Shown here: positions 1 through 5,038 of the stretch, piece by piece
How positions within the stretch are numbered: position 1 is the stretch's first letter
Layout: every line of letters starts with the position of its first letter
Assembly (NCBI GenBank): GCA_022447405.1
Contig: JAKVCE010000083.1
Coordinates: 1 to 8,108, forward strand
Length of the DNA: 8,108 nucleotides
Origin: Planctomycetota bacterium
GTDB lineage: Bacteria > Planctomycetota > UBA1135 > GCA-002686595
Reading direction: 5' to 3'
Notes under the pieces: generated by a model
Database searches by the model: none
Seen by the model: only the letters and a program-made list of their open reading frames with translations
Told to the model about the DNA's origin: nothing
Translations under genes and position numbers: made by a program

Positions 1-441
1 CATGAGCCCTTCGAGCAGCGCCTCAGGGCGCGGCGGGCAGCCGGCGATGTAGACGTCGACAGGTACGATTCGGTCCACGCCCTTCATGACGGTGTAGCCG
101 AACTTGTAGTAGGGGCCGCCGCCGGTGGCGCAGGCGCCCATCGCGATGACGTACTTCGGCGAAGGCATCTGGTCGTAGAGGCGCTTGACGCGCTCGCCCA
201 TTTTGAAGTTCACGGTCCCTGCCACGATCATCAGGTCTGCCTGCCGAGGGGTCGCGCGGAACGCGCCCGCCCCGAAGCGGTCGATGTCGTGGTGAGCCGC
301 GCCGACCGCCATCATCTCGATGGCGCAGCAGGCCAGACCGAAGGTCATCGGCCAGATGCTGGAGAGGCGCGCCCAGTTGAGGAGCCAGTCGACCTTAGTG
401 GTCAGGACGTTCTCCTCGAAGCTGTTCTGAAGGATGGGCAT
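1..441 (-). CDS. nuoB: NADH-quinone oxidoreductase subunit B (NuoB), 3' end cut by window edge
   Basis: Peripheral-arm subunit of respiratory complex I (NDH-1). It carries the terminal 4Fe-4S cluster N2, which passes electrons to quinone at the membrane interface. The 147 visible residues begin MPILQNSF from an ATG at 439-441. They show the tandem cysteines C38-C39 within GLACCAIEMM, then C104 in MGACATGGG and C135 in AGCPPRPE, which is the full N2 ligand set. The DRFG segment and the QADLMIVAGTV segment are also family-typical. The reading frame runs off the left edge after EGLM, so only the last part of the protein is missing. It lies 15 bases downstream of nuoA on the same strand, with a good ribosome binding site in between, so the two are surely one operon. 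The other nuo genes are expected beyond the left edge. Identification is near certain. Confidence 0.97.
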   Translation of the reverse strand, partial: MPILQNSFEENVLTTKVDWLLNWARLSSIWPMTFGLACCAIEMMAVGAAHHDIDRFGAGAFRATPRQADLMIVAGTVNFKMGERVKRLYDQMPSPKYVIAMGACATGGGPYYKFGYTVMKGVDRIVPVDVYIAGCPPRPEALLEGLM

Positions 442-446
442 ATCAG

Positions 447-454
447 TTCTTCCT
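447..454 (-). promoter_or_regulatory. Ribosome binding site of nuoB
   Basis: On the minus strand this reads AGGAAGAA and ends 5 bases before the nuoB ATG, inside the 15-base nuoA-nuoB gap. It fixes the nuoB start and supports separate initiation rather than overlap coupling. Confidence 0.65.
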
Positions 455-456
455 GG

Positions 457-1002
457 TCAAGCCGTGGCGGGCGCCTCCGCGCCCTCTCCTGTGGTCCCGT
501 CGTCGGTGTCCTCTCCGCCGTGGTCCTCTGATTCGGACTGCTCCTCTTCCAGATCTGCGACGGTCCGCGCCAAGGGCAAGCGGCGCGGGCGCGTCGGCTC
601 CCACTCTCTCGCCTTGTAAGTCATGACCCAGTCCAGGTCTCCCTTCGCCCAGACCGCGACGAGCCCGAAGAAGAGCACGACGACAAAGACCAAGACGTGC
701 ACCAGCGCGAGGTTGCCGATCGTGCTCGTCTCTCCCGAGACGATGTCTGTGAAGACACCAAACACCGGGAAGAGGAAGCCGATCTCGACCGCGAAGATCA
801 CGTAGACGAGCGCGACCGTGTAGTAGCGGATGTCGAACTTGATCCAGGTGTCGCCGAGCGTCTCCTCACCACACTCATACACCTCAAGCCCCTGCGTCCC
901 CTTCCGCCGCGGCCGAATGATCGAGCCGATGATGACGTTCAGGAATACGAAGACGAATCCGACAGAGCCGAAGACGAGAGCGTTGAGGTAGTCGAAGTAC
1001 AT
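457..1002 (-). CDS. nuoA: NADH-quinone oxidoreductase subunit A (NuoA)
   Basis: Small membrane subunit of complex I, the ND3 homologue, placed next to the quinone cavity. The 181 residues show three membrane segments at about 7-29, 61-84 and 96-119. The loop between the first two carries the family motif YECG (42-45), then TWIKFDIRYY (52-61). The second helix holds VIFAVEIGFLFP: the membrane glutamate E73 is present, but the aspartate two residues before it in E. coli (D79) and Thermus is alanine here (A71). Most NuoA proteins are about 120-150 residues. This one continues past the third helix into a basic stretch (about 135-146) and then an acidic, low-complexity tail (about 150-181) rich in E, D, G and T. 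The ATG at 1000-1002 is the only reasonable start: an in-frame stop lies at 1024-1026, with no other start codon between. I see no clear Shine-Dalgarno. First gene of the nuo operon. Confidence 0.96.
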   Translation of the reverse strand: MYFDYLNALVFGSVGFVFVFLNVIIGSIIRPRRKGTQGLEVYECGEETLGDTWIKFDIRYYTVALVYVIFAVEIGFLFPVFGVFTDIVSGETSTIGNLALVHVLVFVVVLFFGLVAVWAKGDLDWVMTYKAREWEPTRPRRLPLARTVADLEEEQSESEDHGGEDTDDGTTGEGAEAPATA

Positions 1003-1128
1003 CCGACGGGGGGATACGCGAGGTCAGCATGCGACGCACAGTGATGCGCGACGCGGGTGCTGCTGTGAGCGTGATTCTGGAGGGGTTTGAGAGCGTTGAA
1101 TGGGGGTTGCAGAGCTCACCTGGGGGGC

Positions 1129-1194
1129 CTTGAAGAGGGCTTCCAGAGAGTTCTGTGGGCGCTTTTTCGCCCTCCAAGAGAGCCCCTTCTTGAG
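1129..1194. other. Inverted-repeat structure, possible three-way junction
   Basis: The outer arms 1129-1142 and 1180-1194 pair over 13 positions (including G-T wobbles), with one A-C mismatch and one bulged C. Inside lie two small hairpins: CAGA/TCTG (1144-1147 with 1152-1155, loop GAGT) and GGGCG/CGCCC (1157-1161 with 1168-1172, loop CTTTTT). The layout resembles a folded RNA element in the nuo leader or a small RNA on either strand. The pairing was read by eye and no energy was calculated. An alternative pairing of 1136-1142 with 1194-1200 is also possible. Confidence 0.3.
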
Positions 1195-1298
1195 AGCCCT
1201 GATGGTGATCCCAGGACCGTCGTCCGAGGATTTCAGGCGTTGAGTTTATGGACGCCGCTGAGAGGGTGTCAAGCAGCCTAGCGAGTCAGTTGTGCCGA

Positions 1299-1340
1299 GT
1301 CTCAGGCCCGCTCTTTGATCTGATCCTGAAGGCCCGAGAC
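1299..1340. repeat. Imperfect inverted repeat (hairpin)
   Basis: GTCTCAGGCC at 1299-1308 is complementary to GGCCCGAGAC at 1331-1340 at nine of ten positions, with one A-C mismatch. The 22-base loop contains two GATC words. No T-run follows on either strand, so it is not a standard terminator. Its function is unknown. Confidence 0.35.
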
Positions 1341-1469
1341 CCGAGCCCTGAGCGCCCTCGCTTGACCACCGCGGAAGTCCGCTCCAGGACGGCTCTGATC
1401 CCCTCTCATAGAGCTTCGCAAGAGCGCTCAGAGTCAGCCTCGTCATGACTCCACGTCCTGTCCGGAAGT

Positions 1470-1502
1470 ATCCCCTGGGGATCAGAAGAGGGGCGCACCC
1501 CT
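1470..1502. promoter_or_regulatory. Two adjacent G/C dyads, possible operators
   Basis: ATCCCC-T-GGGGAT (1470-1482) is a perfect palindrome around one base. Seven bases on is AGGGG-CGCA-CCCCT (1489-1502), followed by six A residues on the plus strand. Both sit directly left of the A/T-rich island that is the likeliest promoter ground for either divergent gene. The spacing suggests protein binding sites. This is inference only. Confidence 0.3.
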
Positions 1503-1560
1503 AAAAAACAGTCCCGCGTATCGTAATTCTCTTTTTCACAGTGACTTAAGGTAATAAAAG
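1501..1560. promoter_or_regulatory. A/T-rich island, probable promoter area
   Basis: The only clearly A/T-rich stretch of the region, with A6 near 1503-1508, T5 at 1532-1536 and TAATAA at 1552-1557. On the minus strand TTAAGT, 18 bases, TACGAT is a weak sigma70-like candidate for the nuo operon. Rightward, TAATAA could be a -10 element but has no good -35 at the normal distance. I cannot assign a promoter to either strand with confidence. Confidence 0.3.
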
Positions 1561-1572
1561 CTCCTCTACGAG

Positions 1573-1638
1573 CTAGGAACACCCCCCCTAGAACTGTCTC
1601 TAGGCGCCCCCTAGATGGATCCGCCCTAAGGGGCTAGA
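1573..1638. promoter_or_regulatory. Cluster of five CTAG words, three as CTAGA at exact 23-base spacing
   Basis: CTAG starts at 1573, 1588, 1600, 1611 and 1634. Three copies read CTAGA (1588, 1611, 1634), exactly 23 bases apart, or about two helical turns. Two of these sit in the longer word CCCCCTAGA (1584-1592 and 1607-1615). The near-palindrome CCCTAAGGG (1624-1632) lies just before the last copy. The group ends about 120 bases before the ATG at 1758. Even phasing suggests repeated sites on one face of the DNA, for example for a regulator of the gene at 1758. The bases between the words are only weakly alike. Confidence 0.35.
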
Positions 1639-1757
1639 ATGATGGTTCGGCGGGTTGTAGATACAGCGATCCCAAGTGTTTGCGACGCCTCGTCCTCCCC
1701 CCAGAGCCTCCTGGGGGCAAATCCAACAGCCCGGCAGCGCCAACTCCCCAACTCCCC

Positions 1758-2504
1758 ATGGTCCATCTCACTCCCGATACCCTCATCACAGGCCCCAAAG
1801 CGACTGAGCGCTGGGGGCGCGCCATCTTCATTGACCTCGGCGCCGCAGGCACGACCCTCGCTGTGAGCCGCGAAAACCGCCTCCCCAGGGCCTCTGTCGT
1901 CGTCACCCTCGCGGCGCAGGAGCTCATGCGCCTCAGCAAGGCTGGGGAGAAGGCAGAGCACATCGTCCTCATCGGCTCGGACGTGGACCCCACCCACCAC
2001 CCCGATTTCCGCGAGATCAGCGACAACGTCCGCGAGCTCAGGAACAAGTGGTTCCCGCGCGCCAAGCTCGTCCTCATCTCTGATGACCCTCAGCTGGACC
2101 TCCCCGAGACCCGCATCGCCCTCGGCTCCTACGACTTCAACGTGGTGCGCCTAGAGAGCGGCACGGCGAAGACTTATTCGGCCATGACGGGCAAGAAGAG
2201 CACCGAGCTCGGCGCCCTCATCAAGCACCTCACGCACGTCGAACGCGTCGTCGTCCGCGCCGAGATCGGCCGCGGCAAGATCGACAACTCGACCCCCTCC
2301 GAGGTCAAGAACTGGATGAAGAAGCTCCGCGAGGTCGAGCCGGTCGAGGTGCAGCTCACCACCCTGAAGGGCCGAGGGAAGCCCTCAGACAGCCGCCGCG
2401 CTGTCACGCAGTCCGTCCTGGACAAGGTCGCCGAAGACGGCGGCGATGAGCTCGGGACCACGGTCAACGTCTACAAGCCGGGCTCGAACCTCGAGCCCGT
2501 CTAA
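1758..2504 (+). CDS. Cysteine-free radical SAM-like protein (probable pseudoenzyme)
   Basis: A 248-residue protein that follows, in order, the pattern of small stand-alone radical SAM proteins (COG0731-like). A start motif GPKATERWGRAIFIDL (12-27) matches the usual GPVPSRRLGRSLGINL type. GSDVDPTHHPDF (73-84) stands where G-x-GEPTLHPDF is expected. Then come FPRAKLVLIS (99-108), VVRLESGTAKTY (129-140), IDNSTPSEVKNWMKKLRE (175-192) and VEVQLTTL (196-203), ending in a helix and a final strand (TVNVYK). The segment that should carry CxxxCxxC reads TTLAVSREN (about 32-40), and there is no cysteine anywhere in the protein. The cluster cannot be bound, and the GEP SAM-binding motif is altered too. 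The frame is otherwise intact and full length, so this is not a decayed gene. I chose the ATG at 1758 because homologues begin just before the GP motif. An in-frame TTG at 1680 would add 26 proline-rich residues. No Shine-Dalgarno is visible, only a tandem AACTCCCC repeat (1742-1757). The substrate and role are unknown. It could be a structural, regulatory or partner protein. Confidence 0.85.
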   Translation: MVHLTPDTLITGPKATERWGRAIFIDLGAAGTTLAVSRENRLPRASVVVTLAAQELMRLSKAGEKAEHIVLIGSDVDPTHHPDFREISDNVRELRNKWFPRAKLVLISDDPQLDLPETRIALGSYDFNVVRLESGTAKTYSAMTGKKSTELGALIKHLTHVERVVVRAEIGRGKIDNSTPSEVKNWMKKLREVEPVEVQLTTLKGRGKPSDSRRAVTQSVLDKVAEDGGDELGTTVNVYKPGSNLEPV

Positions 2505-2523
2505 GACCGCAGCGCTCTAGACC

Positions 2524-2928
2524 TCACTCTGCGAGCGGCGTCGGGTTCCCTTCGGGATCGACCGCGACCATCGTCACCTGCGCCTCCGTCACGGGGATGT
2601 GCCCGCCGTCGCCGAAGCGACGCTGCGCCCAGACGCAGACGCGTGTGCGCACAGAGGTCCTGCCCACCTTCACGGTCTCCGTGAAGAAAGAGACGAGGTC
2701 TCCGACGTGCACGGGCTCCTTGAACTCGACCTCATCCATGGCGACCGTCACCACCATCCCTTGGTGGTGCTTGTGCGCCTCGATCGCGGCCGCGAGGTCG
2801 AGGTGGGAGAGGATGACCCCGCCGAAGATCGTCCCGGCGGCGTTCGTGTCACGCGGCAACATGACCACGCGGATCGCGGGGTCTCCGCTCGGGGGAGAGA
2901 GTGTTTCGCTCATGGTCTCGTCGCTCAC
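2524..2928 (-). CDS. yciA: Acyl-CoA thioesterase, hotdog fold, YciA type
   Basis: Cytoplasmic enzyme predicted to hydrolyse acyl-CoA thioesters to free acid and CoA. The 134 residues are the usual length for a single hotdog domain. The hallmark RDTNAAGTIFGGVILSHLD (26-44) corresponds to the ADTN...G.IFGGW..SQMD signature of YciA, with the catalytic aspartate at D44. VGDLVSFFTETVKVGRTSV (75-93) and the closing VAVDPEGNPTPL are also YciA-like. The GTG start (2926-2928) overlaps the TGA of the upstream hydrolase by four bases, which points to translational coupling. An ATG five codons later (2911-2913) is an alternative. It is the last gene of the rluA-hydrolase-thioesterase set and meets the radical SAM-like gene tail to tail across only 19 bases, with no recognisable terminator there. 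The chain-length preference cannot be told from sequence. Confidence 0.92.
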   Translation of the reverse strand: MSDETMSETLSPPSGDPAIRVVMLPRDTNAAGTIFGGVILSHLDLAAAIEAHKHHQGMVVTVAMDEVEFKEPVHVGDLVSFFTETVKVGRTSVRTRVCVWAQRRFGDGGHIPVTEAQVTMVAVDPEGNPTPLAE

Positions 2929-3557
2929 GCGTAGTCCGCCAGCCAGGATTCTGCCGTCTCTCGCGCGAGCTGCTCCAGCGCGTCGAGGCGACCCTTGAAG
3001 AAGTGATCGGTGCCCTGGACGCAGGCCGTGCGGACTCCTCGCGGCAAATTCGGAAAGAGCTCACGAACCGCGGCGTGATTCCCGAAGTCGTCATCTTCGG
3101 CCTGCAGGACGAGGCTAGGGATGGAGAGCTCATTCAGCCCAGGACACTCGTAAGCCCTGACCGGCAGCGCGACGAGGAGTGCGCGCTCGATGCGCTCGTC
3201 TCGCCCAGCCGCCAGGAGCGCTGTCCTCGCCCCGAAGGAGAAGCCCGCGCCCCAGAGCGGCAGCCCCGGACGCTCGCCCAAGAGCCAGCCGCATGCGCTC
3301 AGCATGTCCTCCACCTCCCCTTCTCCGTCATCGTGGGAGCCAGCGCTGGTTCCGACGCCGCGGAAGTTGAACCGCAGCGTCGCGATCCCCGCCTCCTTCA
3401 TCCCCCGCGCGACGTGATAGACGACGCTCGAGTGCATGTTCCCGCCGTGTAGGGGATGCGGGTGGGCGAGGACGCACAGCGCGCGCGGCGCCCCCACCTC
3501 GGGGGTCGAGAGCTCGCCCTCAAGGCGGCCGACCGGGCCCTCCCACGCGACCCTCAA
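2925..3557 (-). CDS. Alpha/beta hydrolase (COG2945-like)
   Basis: A 210-residue cytoplasmic alpha/beta-hydrolase without signal peptide. After an N-terminal strand comes AHPHPLHGGNMHSSVVYHVAR (31-51), the hallmark of this small hydrolase family near the oxyanion hole. Then LRFNFRGVGTSAG (61-73), the nucleophile elbow GFSFG (105-109) with S107, an acidic cluster EDDDFGN (154-160) supplying the acid, and TDHFF with H185. The triad is complete, so activity is likely, but the ester or thioester substrate is not known. The start is a TTG (3555-3557) overlapping the TGA of the rluA-family gene by four bases. A consensus AGGAGG seven bases before it makes this start convincing. The gene downstream begins inside its own stop codon. 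Lying next to a thioesterase, it may also act on acyl compounds, but that is only a guess from position. Confidence 0.9.
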   Translation of the reverse strand: MRVAWEGPVGRLEGELSTPEVGAPRALCVLAHPHPLHGGNMHSSVVYHVARGMKEAGIATLRFNFRGVGTSAGSHDDGEGEVEDMLSACGWLLGERPGLPLWGAGFSFGARTALLAAGRDERIERALLVALPVRAYECPGLNELSIPSLVLQAEDDDFGNHAAVRELFPNLPRGVRTACVQGTDHFFKGRLDALEQLARETAESWLADYA

Positions 3558-4621
3558 CCCTCGACCTCCTGACCCTCGAGGAGCGCACGCAGCTCTCCAG
3601 GCAGCGGGCTCTCAACCGTGACCCGCTCGCCTGTCGAGGGCGTGGTGAAGGAGAGCCGATGATGATGCAGCGCTTGACGATCAATGATGAGGCGCGCGAG
3701 GTCATCCTCAGTCAGCTCATCATCCGCGGCCCTTTGGAAGATGGTCTCGTCTTCGCCGTAGAGCTTGTCGCCGACGATGGGGTGACCGATCCCAGCCAAG
3801 TGCACGCGGATCTGGTGCTGCCTGCCGGTGAAGAGCTCGCACTCGAGGAGGGAGCGATCGCCGACGCGCTCAAGGACGCGCCAGTCTGTGCGCGACTCCT
3901 GCCCGTCCGCTATGCACGCCATCTTGAGCCGGATGGAGCTCGTCCGCGACGAGCCGATGGGGTGGTCGCAGGTCCCCTCCTCCGCGCTCGGCGCGCCGTG
4001 CACGATGGCGAGGTAGCGCTTCTCCACCTCGCGGTCCTCAAACTGCCGAGAGAGCTCAGCGTGCTCCGCCGCGCCCTTGGCGACGAGGAGGACTCCGCTC
4101 GTCTCGCGGTCGAGGCGGTGGCAGAGGCGCGGCCGCACACCTCCCGAGCGCATCTCCTCGGAGTACATGGCGTGGAGGCGCAAGAGCAGGCTGTCGTCTA
4201 GGTACCTCGAGGTGGGGTGCACCGCGAGCGGGGCGGGCTTCATGACGGCGACGCAGGCCTCGTCCTCGTAGAGGACCGTGAGGTCTATGTCGATGTCCGC
4301 CGGAGGAGCCTGCCGGTTCTCAGGCGGGATCACGATGACCACGCGAGAGCCGTGACGCAGGCGCCGCCCAGAGCGCGTCTCCAGCTTGAGCTCACCTGTC
4401 CCCTCCGGCCGCTCCGGAGTGCTGGCGTCTACGTGCACCCAGCCATCCCTCACGAGCTCCTTGAGCGAGCTCCGCGAACGCCACTTCAGGTGGCGAGCGA
4501 GGAAGGAGTCCAGCCGGATCGAGACGTCCTCGACGCGCTCCCCGAGCGCGCTCGCGTCGACCATGAGCTCCACCCTGTCCAGGGGTTGGGTGAGGTCGCG
4601 GTCTTTTTCGAAGAGTCCCAT
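3554..4621 (-). CDS. RluA-family pseudouridine synthase
   Basis: Isomerises uridine to pseudouridine in structured RNA (23S rRNA or tRNA in known members). The 355 residues hold an S4-like RNA-binding domain (about 35-100: RLDSFLARHL, then a WVHVDAS turn and HGSRVVIVIPP), followed by the catalytic domain. That domain has VLYEDEACVAVMKPAPLAVHP (117-137), motif HRLDRETSG (168-176) with catalytic D171, RYLAIVHG (202-209), FTGRQHQIRVHLAGIGHPIVGD (264-285), KLYG and RQALHHHRLSF (315-325). The RluC/RluD type is likely, but the target site cannot be assigned. The N-terminal 20-30 residues are not conserved. The ATG at 4619-4621 has little Shine-Dalgarno and lies just after the rpsU terminator. An internal ATG at 4562-4564 (M20) has GGTGGAG three bases before it and would keep the whole S4 domain. 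First gene of a set overlapping the hydrolase by four bases. Confidence 0.95.
   Translation of the reverse strand: MGLFEKDRDLTQPLDRVELMVDASALGERVEDVSIRLDSFLARHLKWRSRSSLKELVRDGWVHVDASTPERPEGTGELKLETRSGRRLRHGSRVVIVIPPENRQAPPADIDIDLTVLYEDEACVAVMKPAPLAVHPTSRYLDDSLLLRLHAMYSEEMRSGGVRPRLCHRLDRETSGVLLVAKGAAEHAELSRQFEDREVEKRYLAIVHGAPSAEEGTCDHPIGSSRTSSIRLKMACIADGQESRTDWRVLERVGDRSLLECELFTGRQHQIRVHLAGIGHPIVGDKLYGEDETIFQRAADDELTEDDLARLIIDRQALHHHRLSFTTPSTGERVTVESPLPGELRALLEGQEVEG
3565..3570 (-). promoter_or_regulatory. Strong ribosome binding site for the TTG-started hydrolase
   Basis: AGGAGG on the minus strand, inside the last codons of the rluA-family gene and seven bases before the TTG at 3557. It is the best Shine-Dalgarno seen in the window and decides the unusual start. 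Confidence 0.75.
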
Positions 4622-4629
4622 GCAGGCCT

Positions 4630-4670
4630 AAAAAAGAAACGGCCCACCCGCACGCTGCGAGAGAGCCGTT
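4630..4670 (-). terminator. Rho-independent terminator of rpsU
   Basis: Read on the minus strand, AACGGC and GCCGTT (4665-4670 with 4638-4643) close a stem, with a second stem CGCA/TGCG (4656-4659 with 4649-4652) inside. TCTTTTTT follows at once. It lies 24 bases after the rpsU stop. The T-run ends only about eight bases before the ATG of the rluA-family gene, so that gene must be reached by read-through or from a promoter overlapping the terminator. Confidence 0.8.
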
Positions 4671-4694
4671 CGCTTTGAGCTTTGTTCGTAGTCC

Positions 4695-4922
4695 CTAGCG
4701 GCGGGCGCGGCTCCGACGGAAGTTCGGGTCCTGCTTGCGAGCGGCCTTGAGGATGGTGCGGATGCGCTCGCGGCCCTCACGGCGGCGCCGGTCAGAGCGC
4801 TTCTCATGCCAGGTGTTGGCCTTCGCCATACGGAAGATGCCGCCGAAGTTGCACTGCCGCTTGAAGCGGCGCAGGGCGGCCTCGAGCGACTCGTTGCTGC
4901 GTACTTGAACCTTGATCGACAC
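4695..4922 (-). CDS. rpsU: Small ribosomal subunit protein bS21
   Basis: Small basic protein of the 30S subunit, bound near the anti-Shine-Dalgarno end of 16S rRNA. The 75 residues open MSIKVQVRSNESLEAALRRF, matching the bS21 start (IKVRENEPFDVALRRFKR), followed by KRQCNFGGIF. The rest is a lysine- and arginine-rich tail ending RRSRARR. The middle part after residue 30 (RMAKANTWHEKRSDRRRR) differs from the common EVRRREFYEKP form but keeps the HEK/YEKP-like helix break. The GTG at 4920-4922 is the only start codon before the domain that is also downstream of the candidate promoter. GGAGAAG (4935-4941) lies 12 bases upstream, a somewhat long spacing. Longer in-frame extensions have no family resemblance. 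A terminator follows. Confidence 0.9.
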   Translation of the reverse strand: MSIKVQVRSNESLEAALRRFKRQCNFGGIFRMAKANTWHEKRSDRRRREGRERIRTILKAARKQDPNFRRSRARR

Positions 4923-5003
4923 GCTGTTTTCGGGCTTCTCCGAGCTGGGGATGGGGTTGATGAGAGGCGGCGCTGGCGCGCACCCCGCAATGTTGAGCGA
5001 AAA

Positions 5004-5033
5004 AGAATAGCGGCGAATGAGCGATCCGTCCAA
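5004..5033 (-). promoter_or_regulatory. Candidate sigma70-type promoter of rpsU
   Basis: On the minus strand TTGGAC (5028-5033), an 18-base spacer and TATTCT (5004-5009) form a plausible -35/-10 pair. Transcription would start near 4997 and give a leader of about 75 bases before the rpsU GTG. It matches the consensus at three and four of six positions, so the call rests partly on location. Confidence 0.4.
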
Positions 5034-5038
5034 GGCTC

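Larger units (their letters stand above)
1003..1757. other. Long intergenic region between divergent nuoA and the radical SAM-like gene
   Basis: About 755 bases with no ORF I can defend. The short frames here lack family resemblance, run on both strands over the same bases and have no ribosome binding sites. It must hold the promoter of the nuo operon (leftward) and that of the gene at 1758 (rightward). From left to right I see a possible three-way-junction fold (1129-1194), an imperfect hairpin (1299-1340), a 12-base dyad GCGGA-AG-TCCGC (1371-1382), a 13-base palindrome (1470-1482), a second dyad (1489-1502), an A/T-rich island (about 1501-1560) and a cluster of CTAG words (1573-1638). In a window where neighbours usually overlap or lie close together, this much non-coding sequence stands out. 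Confidence 0.75.

Noticed and set aside
1246..1448. Overlapping 66-codon frames on both strands in the intergenic region
   Set aside because: Both cover the same bases, have no family resemblance and no Shine-Dalgarno. They look like chance open frames in GC-rich DNA.
1489..1508. Hairpin AGGGG/CCCCT with six A residues as a minus-strand terminator
   Set aside because: On the minus strand the T-run precedes the hairpin rather than following it, so the order is wrong for a terminator.
1680..1757. TTG-started N-terminal extension of the cysteine-free radical SAM-like gene
   Set aside because: The 26 extra residues are proline-rich and resemble nothing in the family. The recognisable protein begins just after the ATG at 1758, and the TTG has no ribosome binding site.
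2505..2523. Terminator between the convergent radical SAM-like gene and the thioesterase
   Set aside because: The 19 bases hold no usable stem and no T-run on either strand.
3659..4201. 180-codon plus-strand frame opposite the rluA-family gene
   Set aside because: It is antisense to a confidently identified conserved domain, and its composition is what the complement of GC-rich codons gives.
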